Positions 59,993 through 64,000 of a stretch of DNA of 64,000 nucleotides are shown in pieces. This DNA is from Fidelibacterota bacterium 408169 (GTDB taxonomy: Bacteria; Fidelibacterota; Marinisomatia; Marinisomatales; TCS55): the NCBI GenBank assembly GCA_002256485.1, contig NNSG01000007.1:106219-170218 (forward strand), written 5' to 3'. Position 1 is the first letter of the stretch; each line of letters begins with the position of its first letter. The notes under the pieces are model-generated. The model was not told where the DNA came from. It saw only the letters and a list, made by a program, of their open reading frames with translations, and searched no databases. Both the position numbers and the translations under genes were made by a program.

Positions 59993-61600
59993 ATGAATTA
60001 CGGATTTGTCATAGATAATCGCATGTGCATTGGCTGTCATGCGTGCACGGTGGCTTGTAAAAGTGAACACGATGTTCCCATTGGTGTCAACCGCACCCAT
60101 GTGAAATATATTGAAAAAGGCGACTTCCCTAACAACACTCGAGAATTTTCTGTCCATCGATGCAACCATTGCGCTGATGCTCCCTGTGTTGAAATTTGTC
60201 CCACAACCGCACTCCATACCCGTGCGGACGGCATCGTGGATTTTGACAATGATCGTTGCATTGGATGCAAATCTTGTATGCAAGCTTGCCCCTATGATGC
60301 GCTTTATATAGACCCAAACACCAACACAGCAGCCAAGTGCAACTACTGTGCTCACAAAGTGGATTATGGCTACGAGCCCGCTTGTGTGGTGGTGTGCCCA
60401 GTGGAAGCCATTGTTTCTGGTGATTTGGATGATGCCAATTCCAAGATTGCTCAATTGGTGGCCAACGAAGACACCATGACGCGGAAACCAGAAAAAATGA
60501 CTGACCCCAATTTATATTATGTGAATGGTACTCATGAAATGTTGGATCCAAATGCAACGCTAAGAGATGGAAAATATTTATGGTCCGAGCAGTCCAAAGG
60601 GGTGGGGCATTTTGCAAAATATGCGGATCAGAGATTGGAAGACTCGGATACTGAAAATTTACTGGTTCAATTGGCTATGGAAAATTCAACCAAAACAGGT
60701 AAACCTATTGACAAGCGTGCGATTGATAATGTGGCTCAAGAAATTCAACAAGAAGTAGATTCAGCAAAAGCTCGTCGAGTTTATGATTCCCCAAGTAAAG
60801 GTGTTCTGTGGGGATGGGAAGTGCCAGCGTATGTATGGACAAAAGCCATTGCTACAGGCACATTTTTGATGATGGCAATATGGGAGTTGTTAGGTGGAAA
60901 TTTATCTCAAACTACAGAGTTAACCGGGTTGATGACAACATTAGTCTTTATGGGTTTAACAGGAGGATTTTTGGTGAAAGATTTAGATCGCCCTGACAGG
61001 TTTCTATACGTATTACTTCGTCCCCAATGGAAGTCTTGGTTGGTTCGGGGTGCATATATAATTACAGGGTTTGGTGGATTAGTCACGCTAAAATTATTTG
61101 ATAATTATTTTAATCTCGGATGGAATTGGTTATGGTATTTAGGCGCTGTGTTTGCCGTGTCAGGAGCGGGTTATACGGCCTTTCTATTTGGCCAAGCCCG
61201 ATCAAGAGATTTATGGCAATCCACGGGACTTTCAGCCGTCCACATGTTGATTCATGCGGTGATGGCAGGGACTGTTTCACTCATGTTTATTTCGCCTGAA
61301 TTAATTCCTTTTATGGCAAATACATTATTATTGGCCATTGTTGCGAATATAATAATAATTGCTAAAGAAGTTTTATTGCCACATGATACGCCCGACACAA
61401 AGAAAGCTATCTATCTTATGACGAAAGGATATTACTCTAAATATTTCTGGGTTGGAGTTTTCATTGGAAGTATAGCTCCAGTTGTTATGTTAAATGCTTA
61501 CCCAAGTATGGCATTCTTAGCTGGTGGTTGTGCATTAATAGGAATCTTTTTAACAGAATTGGTGCGGATTCGTGTACCACAAATGATACCATTGAGTTAA
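59993..61600 (+). CDS. NrfC-NrfD fusion: ferredoxin-like electron-transfer plus membrane quinone subunit
   Basis: 535 residues. The first 190 residues have four Cys groups of a DmsB/NrfC-type protein: MCIGCHACTVACKSEHDVP (Cys12-15-18-22), CNHCADAPCVEICP, CIGCKSCMQACPYDA and CNYCAHKVDY with ACVVVCPVEAI. From about residue 265, eight to nine membrane helices of NrfD/PsrC/DmsC type follow. B and C subunits of a three-part Mo oxidoreductase are thus one chain. It has no Tat signal, so the Fe-S part probably faces the cytoplasm. It overlaps the Mo catalytic gene by 1 nt. Confidence 0.88.
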   Translation: MNYGFVIDNRMCIGCHACTVACKSEHDVPIGVNRTHVKYIEKGDFPNNTREFSVHRCNHCADAPCVEICPTTALHTRADGIVDFDNDRCIGCKSCMQACPYDALYIDPNTNTAAKCNYCAHKVDYGYEPACVVVCPVEAIVSGDLDDANSKIAQLVANEDTMTRKPEKMTDPNLYYVNGTHEMLDPNATLRDGKYLWSEQSKGVGHFAKYADQRLEDSDTENLLVQLAMENSTKTGKPIDKRAIDNVAQEIQQEVDSAKARRVYDSPSKGVLWGWEVPAYVWTKAIATGTFLMMAIWELLGGNLSQTTELTGLMTTLVFMGLTGGFLVKDLDRPDRFLYVLLRPQWKSWLVRGAYIITGFGGLVTLKLFDNYFNLGWNWLWYLGAVFAVSGAGYTAFLFGQARSRDLWQSTGLSAVHMLIHAVMAGTVSLMFISPELIPFMANTLLLAIVANIIIIAKEVLLPHDTPDTKKAIYLMTKGYYSKYFWVGVFIGSIAPVVMLNAYPSMAFLAGGCALIGIFLTELVRIRVPQMIPLS

Positions 61601-64000
61601 TGATGAAACGAAGTTGGATAGAAACATTTTCAGAGTCCATTGGACTGATACCAAAAATTTCAGATAGACCGGATTGGTCTGAAGAATTCGCTATGGAAGG
61701 TCCACGGGAATTATATAAATATCCAGAACCGAATGAATGGAATGATTTTAAAGAATTAGACCCCAAAGCGTGGCCCGAGAAAAAAGAGCGTCATTATTCT
61801 ATTGTTCCTACAACTTGTTTCAATTGTGAATCGGCGTGCGGGCTTTTGGCTTACGTCGATAAAAAATCCAATAAAGTGCGAAAATTTGAAGGGAATCCCC
61901 ACCATCCGGGAAGTCGCGGAAGGAATTGCGCAAAAGGTCCTGCCACCATTAATCAAATCAATGATACTGAACGGATTTTGTATCCATTAAAACGAGTTGG
62001 CGAACGGGGAGAAGGTAAGTGGGAGCGCATCACTTGGGATCAGGCATTAGATGAAATTTCGGACAAGATTGCCGCATCTTTACGAAAAAGTAAAGAAAAA
62101 GTGGTCTATCATGTGGGACGTCCTGGCCATGAAGGTTATGCTGAACGTGTATTAAAAGCGTGGGGCGTGGATGGACATAATTCCCATACGAATATTTGTT
62201 CTGCTGGCGCTCGTGCCGGCTATGCCATGTGGCATAAATATGATCGTCCAAGTCCGGATCATACCAATGCAAAAGTGATTTTATTGGCATCATCTCATTT
62301 GGAGACGGGTCATTATTTTAATCCCCATGCCCAGCGTATCATGGAAGGCATGATGAAAGGCGCAAAATTGATTGTTATGGATCCGCGTCTGTCCAATACA
62401 GCGTCTATGGCGGATGAATGGATGCCTACGTATCCTGGTAGTGAATCGGCAGTGTATATGGCTATGGCGAAGATTATTTTAGACGAAGAATTGTATGATC
62501 GTCATTATATGGAAAATTGGGTGAACTGGGATGACTATCTAAAAAATTTACACCCGAATGACCCCATTGAATTTGACCAATTCATCAAGCGCTTGAGCGA
62601 AGAATGGGCTGAATACACACCGGAATACGCTGCCAAAGAAGCCCAAATTGATGCAGATCAAATTATCCGTGTGGCTCGAATGGTTGGGAAAGCGGGAAGT
62701 AAATTATCCACCCATGTTTGGCGTGGTGCTTCCATTGGAAATCTTGGTGGATGGCAAGTATCACGAACACTTCATTTATTAAATGTGCTAACTGGTTCGG
62801 TTGGAACTGAAGGGGGAACATCTCCAAGTGCATGGAATAAATTTCATCCGGAATTTTTTGATGTGCCACCCGGCCCCGATGCATGGAATGAATTGGCTTG
62901 GCCAAAAGAATACACATTAACTCATTATGAAATGAGTCAGATTTTGCCCCATCTCATCAAAGATGGACGCGGATCTATGGATGTGTATTTCACCCGTGTA
63001 TTTAATCCTGTTTGGACATACCCTGATGGATTTTCTTGGATAGAAATGTTATCCGATGCAGAAAAAGTGGGGTGCCATATTGCACTCACACCTACATGGA
63101 ATGAAACAGCCTTTTTTGCTGATTATGTATTACCTATGGGGCACGCTGCGGAGCGTCATGACATCAATTCTTATGAAACGCAATCAGGTGTTTGGATTGC
63201 ATTCCGCCAACCAGTATTGCGAGAAAAAGCGCGTCGTGATGGAAAAGAAGTTGAATTCACCTATGAAGTAAATCCCGGCGAAGTGTGGGAAGAAGATGAA
63301 TTTTGGATCGAACTTTCCTGGCGGATCGATAAAGATGGTGATCTAGGGATCCGAAAGCATTTTATGAGTCCATTTCGTGAAGGCCAAAAAATTAATGTTG
63401 ATGAATATTATCAATATATTTTTGAGCACACAAATGGCTTACCAGAAGCAGCGGAAAAAGAAGGATTATCTGCGTTAGAATACATGCGAAAGTTTGGCGC
63501 TTTTTTGGTTGATCCAGAAGTATATGTCAAAAATGAGTCTTTATTATCTGAAGACGCTATGAATGGAGCCACAGTAAAAGAAAATGGCCAAATTGAAAAA
63601 GATGGTAAGGTAGTGGGTATTCAAGTAGATGGAAAAGACTTTGGTGGATTTCCCACGCCATCTAAACGTCAGGAAATATATTCCCAAACCATGGTTGAAT
63701 TTGGATATCCAGAACATGCAACACCGGGATATCGAATTAAAAGTCATGTGCATCCAGACGAAATGGATACGAGTAAAAATGAATGTGTGTTACTCCCAAA
63801 TTTCAGATTACCCACACATATTCATTCCCGATCAGCGAATGCAAAATGGCTGACGGAAATTGCCCATAAAAACCCCATTTGGATTCATACAAAAGATGCG
63901 AAACGTTTAGGTGTAGATAATGGCAATCTACTTAAAATAACCACTCCTATTGGTTGGTTTGTGGATAAAGTTTGGGTCACAGAAGCCATTAAGCCCGGCG
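61600..64000 (+). CDS. Molybdopterin oxidoreductase catalytic subunit, 3' end beyond window (candidate SoeA-like)
   Basis: About 800 codons are open to the window end. The start is ATG 61600, or ATG 61603, overlapping the previous stop. The N-terminal [4Fe-4S] ligands are Cys73-76-80-110 (TTCFNCESACG, RNCAKGP). Cys200 in HTNICSAGARAG is the likely Mo ligand, in a position where other enzymes have Ser or selenocysteine. MDPRLSNTA, WRGASIGNLGG and VLPMGHAAERHD are typical of the family. There is no twin-arginine signal, so it is cytoplasmic, like sulfite dehydrogenase SoeA. Polysulfide/thiosulfate reductase or another Mo function cannot be excluded. Confidence 0.85.
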   Translation, partial: MMKRSWIETFSESIGLIPKISDRPDWSEEFAMEGPRELYKYPEPNEWNDFKELDPKAWPEKKERHYSIVPTTCFNCESACGLLAYVDKKSNKVRKFEGNPHHPGSRGRNCAKGPATINQINDTERILYPLKRVGERGEGKWERITWDQALDEISDKIAASLRKSKEKVVYHVGRPGHEGYAERVLKAWGVDGHNSHTNICSAGARAGYAMWHKYDRPSPDHTNAKVILLASSHLETGHYFNPHAQRIMEGMMKGAKLIVMDPRLSNTASMADEWMPTYPGSESAVYMAMAKIILDEELYDRHYMENWVNWDDYLKNLHPNDPIEFDQFIKRLSEEWAEYTPEYAAKEAQIDADQIIRVARMVGKAGSKLSTHVWRGASIGNLGGWQVSRTLHLLNVLTGSVGTEGGTSPSAWNKFHPEFFDVPPGPDAWNELAWPKEYTLTHYEMSQILPHLIKDGRGSMDVYFTRVFNPVWTYPDGFSWIEMLSDAEKVGCHIALTPTWNETAFFADYVLPMGHAAERHDINSYETQSGVWIAFRQPVLREKARRDGKEVEFTYEVNPGEVWEEDEFWIELSWRIDKDGDLGIRKHFMSPFREGQKINVDEYYQYIFEHTNGLPEAAEKEGLSALEYMRKFGAFLVDPEVYVKNESLLSEDAMNGATVKENGQIEKDGKVVGIQVDGKDFGGFPTPSKRQEIYSQTMVEFGYPEHATPGYRIKSHVHPDEMDTSKNECVLLPNFRLPTHIHSRSANAKWLTEIAHKNPIWIHTKDAKRLGVDNGNLLKITTPIGWFVDKVWVTEAIKPG

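Noticed and set aside
61600..64000. Possible selenocysteine at the Mo ligand of the terminal oxidoreductase
   Set aside because: The frame is open without in-frame TGA, and the ligand position reads Cys200.

Overview
The window is a gene-dense, AT-rich bacterial chromosome segment. A type A C-terminal sorting domain (type IX secretion), Oar-like TonB receptors, beta-barrel proteins ending in aromatic residues and the overall gene mix point to the FCB group. Candidatus Marinimicrobia (SAR406) is my best guess; this is inference from gene content, not from a marker gene.

Layout. 1-6737 holds the start of S-adenosylhomocysteinase, a large outer-membrane receptor and a methylthioadenosine/SAH salvage group (mtnA, class II aldolase, amidohydrolase). 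6780-15227 is a long minus-strand run: PhoU and a Na/Pi transporter, then a fatty-acid beta-oxidation set (fadN, fadA, fadE) with a PAQR membrane protein inside it and a TetR regulator with a palindromic operator. 15381-21573 carries envelope proteins, lipoproteins, an Rrf2 regulator, a sorting-domain protein and a LOG-family protein. 21679-30726 encodes the kynurenine route of tryptophan breakdown from tryptophan dioxygenase to 2-aminomuconate deaminase. 30723-36334 has an acyltransferase, a visibly chimeric broken locus (VOC protein/ferredoxin-NADP reductase), the non-oxidative pentose-phosphate genes rpe, tkt and rpiB, and mobA.

36402-64000 is the main feature: a roughly 28-kb plus-strand sulfur-oxidation island of the sHdr (heterodisulfide-reductase-like) type. 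It starts with an ArsR regulator directly behind a perfect palindrome. TusA and two DsrE-like sulfur carriers, a lipoate-binding protein (LbpA), a thioredoxin-like protein, sHdrC1, a nitroreductase, sHdrB1, sHdrA, sHdrH and a fused sHdrC2-B2 follow. Then come a TusA-like frame with an internal TGA, a thioesterase, EtfBA, a membrane Fe-S ETF:quinone oxidoreductase, a second LbpA and a dedicated lipoate assembly set (sLpl(AB)-like ligase, LipS2, LipS1, a second ligase-family protein). A radical SAM/J-domain/TPR trio, a DsrMK-like pair, an NrfC-NrfD fusion and a molybdopterin oxidoreductase running off the window complete it.

Working model: sulfane sulfur passes through TusA/DsrE proteins to lipoate on LbpA and is oxidised by sHdr. 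Electrons could leave through Etf and the membrane Fe-S proteins to quinone, and sulfite could be oxidised by the terminal Mo enzyme (SoeABC-like). mobA next door fits the Mo enzyme.

The most novel observation is the TusA-like gene at 44722-44961. It is full length but interrupted by one in-frame TGA, followed at a suitable distance by a small hairpin resembling a bacterial SECIS, so it is either a selenoprotein or a single-nonsense pseudogene. Other points are several families of intergenic inverted repeats, a base-composition mosaic across the kynurenine cluster and the chimeric junction near 31545. I saw no tRNA, rRNA, CRISPR or transposase genes, and no non-coding stretch exceeds 300 bases.
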